NCBI GenBank assembly: GCA_031549265.1
Contig: JAVBQB010000003.1
Span: 1 to 64,000 of the forward strand
Direction: 5' to 3'
Length of the DNA: 64,000 bases
Source: JAVBQB01 sp031549265
GTDB taxonomy: Bacteria; Bacillota; Clostridia; Oscillospirales; JAVBQB01
Of this stretch, positions 26,701 through 34,778 are shown piece after piece (the stretch's first letter is position 1; each line of letters opens with the position of its first letter). Under the pieces are notes generated by a model. The model made no database searches, was not told where the DNA came from, and saw only the letters and a program-made list of their open reading frames with translations. Both the position numbers and the translations under genes were made by a program.

Positions 26701-26816
26701 CCAACGTATTCCGCGACGACGTGCAGCGGTGCGTCGACGCGGGCATGAACGATCATCTCGGCAAACCGCTTGACTTTGACCAGGTGCTGGATAAGCTGGG
26801 AAAATACCTGAAATAG
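23775..26816 (+). CDS. Hybrid histidine kinase with extracellular double CACHE domain, HAMP and two receivers
   Basis: 1,013 residues from the ATG at 23775 (AAGG six bases upstream; a TTG seven codons earlier is less likely). Membrane segment about 13-33; an extracellular dCACHE-type sensor (about 38-385, with YDIDTADWYTVPKATKREYI and IGIISSDITLDKLQ) expected to bind a small molecule; second membrane segment about 393-418; HAMP (418-470); HisKA (NMSHEMRTPLNAIIGM, His-515); HATPase (NLLSNAVKFTPEGG, DSGIGI, GGTGLGLAI); then two receivers, the first with VVDGDAE/FVDSQ/LQKPL and the second with LLAEDVEINRE, MDIQMPKMDG and LGKPLD. Both receivers keep the Asp and Lys. Family with ligand-sensing CACHE input is certain; the ligand is not. 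Confidence 0.93.
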   Translation: MFKKHSLKTKMFFMASAVAVLAFVVVIITVTFHSFETQKAEAFLLAREMAEKYMNEIKAELQGARVTSETLSTVFETMKEHELTDRGIMNAILKDALASKEYITAFCIAYEPDALDGKDSFYAGKLPEYDETGRYAPYWNKLNKNISVQPLYDIDTADWYTVPKATKREYITDPYPYMVQGKEVMITSLIFPIIHNDKFIGIISSDITLDKLQQMVAGVNTRGIGEFTEIYSNSGTVIAHPDQRYLTKDFSELVVYDDLTGDPAAASDAAGRILKYLSESKAGGAAVSASDFESLSKLADNLQKFAADPDGTALDITLFTTEAADILLRDNLEGQRTADAVKSAIKNGEAYVSNSREYFTVFMPIKFSESTNAWSAAVSFPIEKVLSNAYSIRDFVIFVSLLATLLLAALLYWVASRVTKPILVLANTAKKLGDGDFCVDVPFSANKDEIGTLASAFKSMAERIDELVCKLKKYTRELEEKNAYLNSLNEQLVISSQQAEQSSRAKSDFLSNMSHEMRTPLNAIIGMTSIGKASDHIEKKDIAFSRIEDASAHLLGVINDVLDMSKIEANKLDLSIDDFDFSKMLRRAVSFISFRIQERHQKFKATIDSDIPRVLRGDEQRLAQVITNLLSNAVKFTPEGGSIWLEARLIAETDTGCTLEFRIRDSGIGISPEQQERLFTSFQQADSSTSRNYGGTGLGLAISKQIVGLMGGNIGVESELGVGAVFYFTVSMKRGGDDRKYQLNPPCGCDAVRILVVDGDAEAVDCFRGISGDLGISCDVASSSGKAVSLLERNIFHDIYFVDSQVEGIGGVELIKIIKSRCPEKSAVIMVAADDWKQISDEARRAGADFFLQKPLFRQDIADCINECLSASGKESSATEMLGDDQVFAGKVALLAEDVEINREIVIAVLEPTEMEIDCAENGEQALRMFSENPARYDIILMDIQMPKMDGLETTRRIRAMDAPNATTIPIIAMTANVFRDDVQRCVDAGMNDHLGKPLDFDQVLDKLGKYLK

Positions 26817-26844
26817 CGCATCGTCCGGCGTTTATACTCAAAAC

Positions 26845-26885
26845 AAAGCTTCAGTCCTCCCTAAAACGGGTATGACTGAAGCTTT
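26845..26885. terminator. Bidirectional terminator
   Basis: AAAGCTTCAGTC (26845-26856) pairs perfectly with GACTGAAGCTTT (26874-26885). TT follows on plus and GTTTTGAG on minus; it serves the kinase and the convergent hydantoinase-family gene. Confidence 0.85.
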
Positions 26886-26909
26886 TTGCTATTCTGCTGC
26901 GCTGTAATG

Positions 26910-28922
26910 TCAGGTATTAAAGCCCAGCGAGCCCACCGCGTGCGCTATCGCGTTGGCGCCGAGGTAGACCGGGCTCCTCATCATCTCCACCATGCTGCGG
27001 TCCAGCTTGCAGGTGACCGAGATATCACCCTGCGCCCCGCGCCGCCTCGCTTCGTCGACAGCCATCTTTTTAGCCAGCTCCACAGCGTATTCCTCCGCCT
27101 CTTTGCTGGTGGCAAAGGTCTTGTTGCCTTCGCTGTGGTAAACGACAAAGCCCTTGACATGGTGGCGGCTGGAAACGGTGCCTATATCGACCGTGCATGT
27201 CGCGCTGATGTTGCCGAGGATGGCTCCCAGCGCGTTGGCGACGCCGTGGTATTCGGGCACGACCGCCTTAGTACCCAGCATCGCGGCGACTTCGTGAATA
27301 AAGATATGGATGGGCGCTCCGATGCCGATCAGCGACATATTCGTCTGGAACATCGGCGTGATGAAGTCGTCGCGCCTGCCTGACGCCGCCTGGCGGTAGC
27401 TGTTGTTGATAAGCCGGATGACTTCATCGTCCACGCCGTTTTTCAGGTAGTGCTTTTTGCTGTTCTCAAGCAGCGCGATGACGATGTTCAGATAAATTTT
27501 GCGCCGCACTTCGTCATAAACCCAGTCGCAGAGCTGGTCAACCGTCCGCCAGACATTGACGGCAACGTGCTTCGCCCCGGCTATCGACGCCTCGACCGCG
27601 TAATTGGAAAAATCGCCTTTTATATGCATTATGTCGGTCGGGGTGAGTCCGCAGATCTGGACTATTCCCTCTTTGAGCAGACGCTTCACGTCGAGGTTGT
27701 AAATATCCCTGCCTACCGCTTCGGCGGCGGCGCGGAGAATCAGCGGCCCGTTTCGCAGCGCGCGGCAAAAGCGCTTTTCCTCCGCGGTATATTTTGACGA
27801 GTCCTCAATATCCTTGACCAGAATGAAATGCTCGTGCAGATAACGCGTATGCAGGCGCTCGCCCGCGGCGACGTTTTTCAGATTATCGATCATCTCCGGA
27901 TGGCTCGACGCCGCGACGCACAGCGGCACCACGCGGTAGTCCTCGAGAAACGGTTTGCCGTCGCGGTAGTGGATGGCGCTGTCGCCTCCGAGTCCAAACG
28001 TACGGACGTACAGCCCGTCAACAAAGGTCTTCCATTTGCCGATGCGCACTCCGTCGGACACCGGGATCGGTTTGCCGTCCTTCATCAGCGCGATATCGGA
28101 CGTTGTTCCGCCCATATCGATTATTATGCTGTCGCTGTCGTCGGTCATGCGCGTGCCGCCGATGACGCTGGCGGCCGGGCCGCAAAGTATGGTTTCGACC
28201 GGATGGTCGGACGCGAACTCTCGGTTCATCAGGCTGCCGTCGCTGCTGACAATCACGATCGAAGGGTCGATATTGCGGCTGGACAGCGCTGTTTTTATGG
28301 CGGCGAGGAACTCCTCAATGACTGACAGCAGCCTCGCGTTGAGCAGCGTACTGGCGCCGCGCTGCATACAGTTCAGCTTGGAGTACAGCTGCTGGCTGCA
28401 TATAACAGGCATGTCGAACTGCTCGCGGATAATCTCCTTCGCCTTCAGCTCGATCGCGCCCGCGTTTTTCATCGCGTAGAGCTCGATTATGCCGACGCTG
28501 TCCGCGTACTTCAGCTCGTCCTTTATATTCTCGCGGAAAAACTCCCAGTCCGGCTCACGCCTGGCCATGCCCGAAAAATCGGTGAAGCTCTCCTGTATAT
28601 ACATCTCGTCGGACTTTGGCAATCCGTATTTCCCGCCTATCTCGTCCACATCGCGGGCGATTCCGCCGAAAAAGATCAGCTTTGAGTTACCGCCCTTGTC
28701 CTCGACGCACGCGTTGGTGGCCAGCGTCGTCGAGAGCGATATGATCTCGGCTTTTTCCAGCAATCCCTCCGGCAATTGATCGAGCGCGCCCATGATGCCG
28801 AGCGACAGGTCATTTTTGGTGGTCAGTGATTTCGCGCTGCCCAGAATCGTCTTGCTTTCTGAATCATACGCGATTGCGTCGGTGTATGTTCCGCCCGTAT
28901 CAATGCCAATGTGTATCCTCAT
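26910..28922 (-). CDS. Hydantoinase/oxoprolinase family protein (HyuA-like)
   Basis: 670 residues, ATG with GGAGG seven bases upstream. N-terminal hydantoinaseA/oxoprolinase signature IGIDTGGTYTDAI, the ATPase-like phosphate loop; central IDMGGTTSDIALMKDGKP, an actin-fold second phosphate motif; C-terminal GAPIHIFIHEVAAML and GVANALGAILGNI. The family hydrolyses N-methylhydantoin, 5-oxoproline or related lactams with ATP, or carboxylates ketones such as acetone. Most of these enzymes need a HyuB-like partner, and none is adjacent. Single-gene versions like this are common in Clostridia and are uncharacterised. It stands alone between terminators. Confidence 0.9.
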   Translation of the reverse strand: MRIHIGIDTGGTYTDAIAYDSESKTILGSAKSLTTKNDLSLGIMGALDQLPEGLLEKAEIISLSTTLATNACVEDKGGNSKLIFFGGIARDVDEIGGKYGLPKSDEMYIQESFTDFSGMARREPDWEFFRENIKDELKYADSVGIIELYAMKNAGAIELKAKEIIREQFDMPVICSQQLYSKLNCMQRGASTLLNARLLSVIEEFLAAIKTALSSRNIDPSIVIVSSDGSLMNREFASDHPVETILCGPAASVIGGTRMTDDSDSIIIDMGGTTSDIALMKDGKPIPVSDGVRIGKWKTFVDGLYVRTFGLGGDSAIHYRDGKPFLEDYRVVPLCVAASSHPEMIDNLKNVAAGERLHTRYLHEHFILVKDIEDSSKYTAEEKRFCRALRNGPLILRAAAEAVGRDIYNLDVKRLLKEGIVQICGLTPTDIMHIKGDFSNYAVEASIAGAKHVAVNVWRTVDQLCDWVYDEVRRKIYLNIVIALLENSKKHYLKNGVDDEVIRLINNSYRQAASGRRDDFITPMFQTNMSLIGIGAPIHIFIHEVAAMLGTKAVVPEYHGVANALGAILGNISATCTVDIGTVSSRHHVKGFVVYHSEGNKTFATSKEAEEYAVELAKKMAVDEARRRGAQGDISVTCKLDRSMVEMMRSPVYLGANAIAHAVGSLGFNT

Positions 28923-29025
28923 CGGTTACCCTCCGCTTTGTTAATAAATACACAAAGATATTAGCATAAGCAAAGCGGATTTTCAATAGCTAACATGCGC
29001 TGTTAGTACTTTTTTCGATAAAAAA

Positions 29026-29053
29026 GCCGGTTTCAGTTCTCACTAAAACCGGC
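29026..29053 (-). terminator. Terminator after the glycosyltransferase-acyltransferase gene
   Basis: GCCGGTTT (29026-29033) pairs with AAACCGGC (29046-29053). On the minus strand it is followed by six T, right after the stop at 29059. Confidence 0.85.
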
Positions 29054-29058
29054 AGTCT

Positions 29059-30858
29059 TCAAAAACTCGTGCGAATGGCTAAATCCATGCGCTCCTGCAC
29101 CATTGTCTGCCTGATCCGCTCATCCTGACGCTCGTCGAGCGACACCGGGCGGATCGGCTCATGCACCGTCATGCGCATCATCGGCTTGCGCCGGATCAGC
29201 CGGTACAGTCCCTTCGGCTCGGCAAACCGGATAGTGATCGGCACCACAGGCACGTGCGCCTTGGCCGCCAGCCGAAAGGCTCCGCGTTTAAAACCCCGCA
29301 GCGTCGTACCGTACGGCACCAGCTGACCCTCCGGAAAGAAGTGAACCACCTTGCCCTGGCGGAGCTTGAATTCCATCTCGTCAAAAAAGTATGGCATATC
29401 GGACATCTTTTCGGGAATGGGCACGCCGCCGAGCGCGTGCACCAGCACTCCCGGAAACAGCGTGTTCAGGTTTTGGCCGATCGTCGGGAATACCGCCTTG
29501 CGCGGGAACAGCACGATCCCGACCAGCGCGCTGTCCAGCATGTGCACGTGGTTGCAGACGGTCAGCGCGCCGCGCACCTTCCAGAGATTGGTCGAGCCGC
29601 GGACGCGCACCCCCATGAACAGGCGGGTGTACAGGAACAGGACGGGCACGGCGATTGACGTGAAGATCATGCAGAAGACGCGGCTGAGCCTTCCCTTGAA
29701 ATATACGTTGCCGCGCTCCTTGGTCTTGATCGCCGCGTAGACGCGCTCCATCTGGCGCACGCTGCTGTCCAGCGCATAGACATCGGCCAGCTTCGCGTAA
29801 GACGCGCGCGCGGACTCCATCTGATCCCGATTATTGAACCAGTAGTCGATCTGCCGGGCAAGATCGTCGGGGTCGCCCGCCTTGAACAGGCTCTGCTCAA
29901 AAAGGGCGAACTGGGACGTCGCGCTGCGCCTGCTGTCCGAAATGACCGGCACAAGCCCCGCGGCGATAGCCTCCAGACAGCCCAACCCCTCGATTTCAAT
30001 GTCGGACGTGTGGACGTAGAGATCGCAGGCGCGCATCAGCTCGAGCAGTTCTTCACGCGAGTAAAACCCGAACTGCGGCGGATTCGGCAGGTTCCGCGCG
30101 AGCTTCGCAAGCTTTGCCGCGCTCGGCCCCTGCCCCGCGAAGTGCAGCTGGATTCTGCCGCTGTTTTGCGACCGCATCATCGCCCGGATGAGCACATCCT
30201 GCCGTTTTTCGGGCGCCAGCCGGCCGACCATCAGGATATGGAACATCCCGTCATCAAACGGCCTCTTCGGCGGCGCCGGAAAGAAGGACGGATGCACCCC
30301 ATTCGAGATTACGTGCAGCCGCATTTTGTAGTTGTGCGCCCGCAGCTCGGTCGCGATCATCCGTGAGGGACAGTGGACATGGTCGAACCGGCGATAGAAC
30401 AAAACCCTGAGCAGGAAATATGTAAAGGTCGCCATGAACGACAGCCGCCCCATCCCCACGTTGTACGTGACGTTTTCGGGCTGCATATGAAATGCGGCAA
30501 CTACCGGAATGCCGAGCTTCTTCGCGATTTTAGCCGCTGTGCTCTCCAGCGGCCAGGCCTGGTAGAGATGAACCGCGTCGCAGCCGGTTATGGCCTCGGT
30601 CAGCGTTTTCCTGTCCGGCTGGGCGAACCGCATCAGGTTCTTCCCGGCTATCCAGGTTATCAGCGGAATCCACATTTCGGGCACGTAGTACATATAGATT
30701 CCGGTTTCCGGTGAGAATCCGCTTTTTTGAGGATCGCCCAGCGCAACCACGCGCACTGTATGCCCGTGCTCAACCAGCGTTCTCGCAAAGCAGTTCGCGG
30801 AAATTGAGGTTCCGTTATTGTTGGTTTCAAAAATCTGAACTATAAGACAAACAGTCAT
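29059..30858 (-). CDS. Fusion of GT4 glycosyltransferase and PlsC-type lipid acyltransferase
   Basis: 599 residues. The ATG at 30858 has GGGGAGG seven bases upstream; the frame is open to 30876 but that start has no such site. Residues 1-370 are a GT-B glycosyltransferase of family 4: ETNNNGTSISANCFAR acceptor loop, MVGRLAPEKRQDVLIRA, and the donor-site E-x7-E region EIEGLGCLEAIAAGLVP. A hydrophobic segment (about 384-408) leads into a lysophosphatidic-acid acyltransferase domain with NHVHMLDS (the H-x4-D catalytic motif), PEGQLVPYGTTLRGFKRG and VPVVPITI. One protein would thus glycosylate a lipid and transfer an acyl chain, suggesting glycolipid or lipoteichoic anchor synthesis at the inner membrane face. 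Both halves look intact; the substrate is inferred. Confidence 0.88.
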   Translation of the reverse strand: MTVCLIVQIFETNNNGTSISANCFARTLVEHGHTVRVVALGDPQKSGFSPETGIYMYYVPEMWIPLITWIAGKNLMRFAQPDRKTLTEAITGCDAVHLYQAWPLESTAAKIAKKLGIPVVAAFHMQPENVTYNVGMGRLSFMATFTYFLLRVLFYRRFDHVHCPSRMIATELRAHNYKMRLHVISNGVHPSFFPAPPKRPFDDGMFHILMVGRLAPEKRQDVLIRAMMRSQNSGRIQLHFAGQGPSAAKLAKLARNLPNPPQFGFYSREELLELMRACDLYVHTSDIEIEGLGCLEAIAAGLVPVISDSRRSATSQFALFEQSLFKAGDPDDLARQIDYWFNNRDQMESARASYAKLADVYALDSSVRQMERVYAAIKTKERGNVYFKGRLSRVFCMIFTSIAVPVLFLYTRLFMGVRVRGSTNLWKVRGALTVCNHVHMLDSALVGIVLFPRKAVFPTIGQNLNTLFPGVLVHALGGVPIPEKMSDMPYFFDEMEFKLRQGKVVHFFPEGQLVPYGTTLRGFKRGAFRLAAKAHVPVVPITIRFAEPKGLYRLIRRKPMMRMTVHEPIRPVSLDERQDERIRQTMVQERMDLAIRTSF

Positions 30859-31230
30859 GAGCATCCTCCCCAGCATGCTGTAAACCTATATCGCAGCCAA
30901 CTACTATCGAAGTTCAGACAACTTTTCCGTATCATTTGCTGAATGTCATTATTAACATTTAATACATACTAACTATACCATTCATATAGCACAATAGCAA
31001 CAATAAAAGCAACATACTTATTCCATACGGAATTAACACAGCCCAGCCAGAGACATTGCCGCACAGTCGCTTCGGGTAGTACCGCCTCCGGATTTTCGGG
31101 AAACCCAGAACCGGGCTCCGCGAAAACGGACAATAAAACAGCGGAAAGCATGACGCTCTGTCATACTCTCCGCAGATTTTACGCACTCCGCACCGATATA
31201 CACAGGTACGAGCCTGTTCAGGAAATCTTA
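30859..31230. other. Intergenic region, no supported gene
   Basis: A minus-strand frame of 75 codons (30959-31186) contains GNVSGWAVLIPYG and a run of leucines but has no ribosome-binding site and overlaps another open frame of similar quality, so I do not call it. GC-rich 31020-31130 may belong to a dispersed non-coding element (see findings). Confidence 0.3.
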
Positions 31231-31374
31231 TTAGACCGGCTGACCGTGTTTGGTCTCGTAGGCAATAAGGACGACTTCACAGCCGCTTTTTGAGCTCAGC
31301 TCTTTTTCAAGTTTAGTGAGCTTTTCCGATTCGTCCTGCGACAGGTGGGCAAGCTCTCCGCTTCTGCTGCACAT
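31231..31374 (-). CDS. Small conserved-looking protein, unknown function
   Basis: 47 residues starting at ATG 31374, with GGAGG eight bases upstream, which fixes the start well inside the longer open frame. MCSRSGELAHLSQDESEKLT leads to a helix, then a beta segment GCEVVLIAYET and a short tail. Similar short proteins, ending in a VVLIAY-like strand, occur in many Clostridia; I do not know their function. No membrane segment, no signal peptide; probably cytoplasmic. Confidence 0.7.
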   Translation of the reverse strand: MCSRSGELAHLSQDESEKLTKLEKELSSKSGCEVVLIAYETKHGQPV

Positions 31375-31699
31375 ACGCTTTACCTCCATAGAAATATAGC
31401 GTATTATGCGCAAAATTACGAATATTATCCGCAAACACCCGGAGGATATTTTCCGCTACATCCTTTTCAGCCGATTCCTCAAACAGGGTACCACGCCCGC
31501 AAAACCTCGGATATTTCAGCTTATTCGAAAACAAGTCGTCCGGTGCCTCTCGGCTTGTCCGAAGCACTCAGAGCAGGGTATGATGAATCTAGTCGAAATA
31601 TCAATACAATTTGTAGTAATTCCACCGCGGTATACTTCCAGGACCCATATTCGTGGCAATCAGTCAGTTTACGCCGCGGAACCGGCCGCGAACAAGCCC
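31375..31699. other. Intergenic region, nothing recognised
   Basis: Between the small gene and the diguanylate cyclase stop. Several short overlapping open frames on both strands, none with a ribosome-binding site or family resemblance. The promoter of the small gene should lie here, but I see no convincing -35/-10 pair. Confidence 0.4.
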
Positions 31700-32806
31700 T
31701 CAGGAGCGCGCCGATCCGTCATGGATTACCCTGTTGCGGCCCTGCTCTTTGGCGGCGTAGAGATGGGTATCCACGTATTTGACAAACTCAGAATACGAGA
31801 TCCCCTTGCGGTATTCGCTGACGCCGCAGCTGACGGTCAGCGGCTGGCCGTGCTCCCACTGCGCGCGCGTCATGGCCTCGCGGAACTTTTCAATCGTCGC
31901 CAGCGCCTGGCTAATGCTCTGTTCCTTGAATATGATCAGAAACTCCTCGCCGCCGTACCTGCCGAGCAGGTCGTTCTCGCCGAGGCACTTGCCTATCACC
32001 CTGGTCAGCATGATCAGCACGTGGTCGCCGCAGAGGTGGCCGTAATCATCGTTGACCTTCTTGAAGTGGTCGATATCCAGCAGGCAGAGCGTCAGCGGGT
32101 GACCATCGTCGTAAGACTTGCGCATCTCCTCGTCGAGGCACGAGGTCAGCATACGGCGGTTATATATCCCCGTAAGCGGGTCGGTGACCGACAGGCGCTC
32201 GAGCTGCTTTACGAGGTCTTCGGCTTTCAGCTTGGCGATCCGGTATCTGGATAGCACAATTACCGCAAGCCCCTCGGTAATAAAGAAGCTGACGGCCAGA
32301 CCTATCATGAGATCAATGTACTGCGAATCGCGGTCGGGATAGGGTACGACAATCGCGGGGTACAGCATCTCCAGAAAAATAAATGTGCAGAACATAACCG
32401 GGATAAGCAGCAGAAGGGCAATGCGAAGTTTGCCGTGCAGCATAATGACGACGACAAAGCCCGCGAGGATCACGTAGGGCAGCGTCGACCCCGTCACGCC
32501 GCCTGTCGAAAACCAGAGAAAGGGGAAAAGTATAAAAACCGCGTAGAAAACGACCAGCAGCGCGGGCCCGTTCCACCTCTTGGTCACAATCGAATACGCG
32601 ATGCAGCAGATATCGAGAACAATGTTGAGCAGCGGCACGAGAATTGTGACGAAGTTAAACCCCAGAGACATGTTTCCGACTATGCCGATCAGCGCCATAA
32701 GTATGCCTGAGGCAGAAATGCAGAAAAAAGTGGTCTGCTCAAGCGAGATTTCATTATTTTTTATACTGTTGAATATACTAAATATTCTGTTAACCAGTTC
32801 TCTCAA
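31700..32806 (-). CDS. Membrane-bound diguanylate cyclase
   Basis: 368 residues from TTG at 32806 (GGGAG seven bases upstream). About six membrane helices in residues 25-190 form a sensor of MASE-like layout, followed by a GGDEF domain (about 200-365): TDPLTGIYNRRML, LLDIDHFKKVNDDYGH, and an active-site RYGGEEF. The product is c-di-GMP from two GTP. The product-inhibition I-site RxxD normally five residues before GGDEF is replaced by GEND, so feedback inhibition is probably lost. Signal unknown. It fits the motility and chemotaxis genes elsewhere in the window. Confidence 0.92.
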   Translation of the reverse strand: MRELVNRIFSIFNSIKNNEISLEQTTFFCISASGILMALIGIVGNMSLGFNFVTILVPLLNIVLDICCIAYSIVTKRWNGPALLVVFYAVFILFPFLWFSTGGVTGSTLPYVILAGFVVVIMLHGKLRIALLLLIPVMFCTFIFLEMLYPAIVVPYPDRDSQYIDLMIGLAVSFFITEGLAVIVLSRYRIAKLKAEDLVKQLERLSVTDPLTGIYNRRMLTSCLDEEMRKSYDDGHPLTLCLLDIDHFKKVNDDYGHLCGDHVLIMLTRVIGKCLGENDLLGRYGGEEFLIIFKEQSISQALATIEKFREAMTRAQWEHGQPLTVSCGVSEYRKGISYSEFVKYVDTHLYAAKEQGRNRVIHDGSARS

Positions 32807-33369
32807 ATCGACACTCCCATATAATCACGTAGCCAAACTTAAATGTAATATGACAATGATCAGTTTATCAATAATCGCCGGTTGAGTGAATGCCCCTCCC
32901 TCGGCCAGTGTGTTTTATATCGAATAATTCTTCGGAATAGTGAGCGGCGAACTCCTTACTGCCGCTTCGGTGAGGACAATAATAACATATGAATTTGCTT
33001 ATTTCAAGAGTCAACTCCACGCTTAGCCGAATCAACCAAATGATTCATATCTAAAAGGCCAATAATAACAATGCCGCCGCTGTCCATTATTAGTTTTATG
33101 ACGCATTAACCAGAAATGTTGATGCATATTGTAAATTATTGTCCAATTTCACAATTGCGCGTTTTTACGGATTTTTGAATGTGAAACAACGCGGAATATT
33201 AGTGTACTCGTTTTGTATGCTTTAGGCCGCAATTCTCGACCTAAATCAGAATATGAGTGACATTTCGCATCCGTTGCCATTTTTCCGGATGTGCGGCGGC
33301 ATTTTGTCTTTATGGCCGGTTTTATGTAAAATTACGTCCAATTTTGACAATTTTTTTCTGCCCTGACAC
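32807..33369. other. AT-rich intergenic region
   Basis: About 560 bp with no supported gene. The 3' end leads into a promoter for the VOC gene. Short open frames (for example 33246-33467 minus) lack start signals. Confidence 0.4.
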
Positions 33370-33398
33370 TTGTATAGTGGCGCTTCAGGTGCTATACT
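33370..33398 (+). promoter_or_regulatory. Promoter of the VOC/YdeI gene pair
   Basis: TTGTAT (33370-33375), 17-bp spacer, TATACT (33393-33398). A small 5'-UTR hairpin GCCGGATATGTCCGGC follows (about 33406-33421). Confidence 0.7.
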
Positions 33399-33454
33399 CG
33401 TCTTGCCGGATATGTCCGGCGTCAACAAAAAAACAATATAAAGGAGCGGTTTTC

Positions 33455-33883
33455 GTGTATTTTTCACTGTTTATCAACTTTGAGGGCGAATGTAAAGAGG
33501 CTCTGGATTTTTACGCGAAGGTTTTCAAATCCGAGGCGCAGGGGGTCATGCTCTACAGCGAAATGCCGCCCGATCCGAATTACACTGTCCCGGACGCGGA
33601 CAAAGGCAAAATCATGTATTCCTCAATCAATATTTTCGGCTGTAACGTCATGTTCTGCGACATTCCCAGCGGTATGCCGCTCGTGAAAGGCAGCAACATC
33701 AGCCCCACACTCAGCACATGCGACAGGGATGAAATTACGCGCATATTCGGTGAGCTCAGCCAGGGCGGCCAGGTTGATATGGAGCTTCAGCAAACCTTCT
33801 GGAGCGGCCTTTACGGCATGGTGACCGACAAGTACGGCATTACCTGGCAGCTTTCCCTCGAAGCGGACCAGGGCTGCAAGTAA
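33455..33883 (+). CDS. PhnB-like VOC family protein
   Basis: 142 residues from GTG at 33455, with AAGGAG eight bases upstream; the frame extends further upstream but crosses the promoter. FINFEGECKEALDFYAKVF and QQTFWSGLYGMVTDKYGITW are the hallmarks of the PhnB/DUF1428-type vicinal-oxygen-chelate fold (paired beta-alpha-beta modules). Family members include glyoxalase-like and antibiotic-binding proteins, but the PhnB group mostly has no known reaction. The usual metal residues cannot be assigned. First of two genes, followed after 59 bp by a YdeI-family gene. Confidence 0.88.
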   Translation: MYFSLFINFEGECKEALDFYAKVFKSEAQGVMLYSEMPPDPNYTVPDADKGKIMYSSINIFGCNVMFCDIPSGMPLVKGSNISPTLSTCDRDEITRIFGELSQGGQVDMELQQTFWSGLYGMVTDKYGITWQLSLEADQGCK

Positions 33884-33942
33884 ACGGAAATCGTCCGTAC
33901 CCGCGAGCTTGGCGGCGCTTTGACCGCACAGGAGGAAACCGC

Positions 33943-34617
33943 ATGGGCGACAACACCGCGCTGTATAAAAAACTGATGCTGGACAAGCTCCGCCGGAGAC
34001 TCATTCTCGCGAAGCCTCCGGGTTATACCCTGCTGGACGGCGCCGGATTTGACGACGCTCGTACGCATGAAAGCTTTGACCTTGTTTTTCAGTTTGTGGC
34101 CGATCTTGACGATCTGGAACGGGCGGTGCGCGGCGCGTCGGATCAAGACCTGATCGCTGACGGCGGCTATCTGTATCTCGCGTATCCAAAAAAAGGAAAC
34201 AAGGCGAAGCTCCGGCACATTAACCGCGACGACATAGCCGACCGCTTCGGACTTGACCACGGCGACGGCTTTGTCACCGGCACCCGCCTTAAATTCTCCA
34301 AAATGGTCAGCCTTGACGAAACCTACACCGTTGCCGGCCTGCGGCACTTCAAGAGCCCGGATTATAAAGCGCCAAAGCCCGCCTGTAGTACCGACGACTA
34401 CGCCGGAAGAATCCCGGAACTGCGCGAGGCTCTGTCGGCCATACCGGAAATACTGGCGCTGTTCGACAGGCTGACGCCCGGCTACCGGAAGGATTGGGCG
34501 CGGTATGTCTACAGCGCAAAAACCGGCGCGACGACCGAAAAGCGGCTGGCGGAGATGGCCTGCATCCTGTCCGAGGGTTACAAATCAAAGGATCTCCACA
34601 GGCAACGGAAGAAATAA
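33943..34617 (+). CDS. YdeI/OmpD-associated family protein
   Basis: 224 residues; AGGAGG-like site (GGAGGAAACCGC) before ATG. The C-terminal part (about 160-220, RLTPGYRKDWARYVYSAKT and EKRLAEMACILSEG) matches the YdeI/bacteriocin-protection family helical tail. The N-terminal 110 residues contain a DUF3052-like stretch (KPPGYTLLDG at the start, DLVFQFVADLDDLERAV) predicted to be a small beta-alpha protein, so this is probably a fusion of two domains. Cytoplasmic. Likely co-transcribed with the VOC gene. Function unknown. Confidence 0.78.
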   Translation: MGDNTALYKKLMLDKLRRRLILAKPPGYTLLDGAGFDDARTHESFDLVFQFVADLDDLERAVRGASDQDLIADGGYLYLAYPKKGNKAKLRHINRDDIADRFGLDHGDGFVTGTRLKFSKMVSLDETYTVAGLRHFKSPDYKAPKPACSTDDYAGRIPELREALSAIPEILALFDRLTPGYRKDWARYVYSAKTGATTEKRLAEMACILSEGYKSKDLHRQRKK

Positions 34618-34648
34618 CGCTGCTTGCCCTTTTACCGCGCGGCGGAGT

Positions 34649-34699
34649 AACAACGCACGAACACTGACGGGCAACCGGCCGTCCAGTTCGTGCGTTGTT
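34649..34699. terminator. Bidirectional terminator between YdeI gene and thioredoxin gene
   Basis: AACAACGCACGAAC (34649-34662) pairs perfectly with 34686-34699, enclosing a smaller GACGG/CCGTC hairpin. It lies between convergent stops. Confidence 0.75.
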
Positions 34700-34778
34700 T
34701 CGCGTGATTGCGGAGTTTTTTTCTCTGACGCACGGCAGAAGTTCGCGTATTCGGCCGGTCTTTGCGACAGCAGGGTTT

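Noticed and set aside
25497..26756. Minus-strand open frame of 419 codons opposite the CACHE kinase
   Set aside because: Antisense of the HATPase and receiver regions; low-complexity, no start signals.
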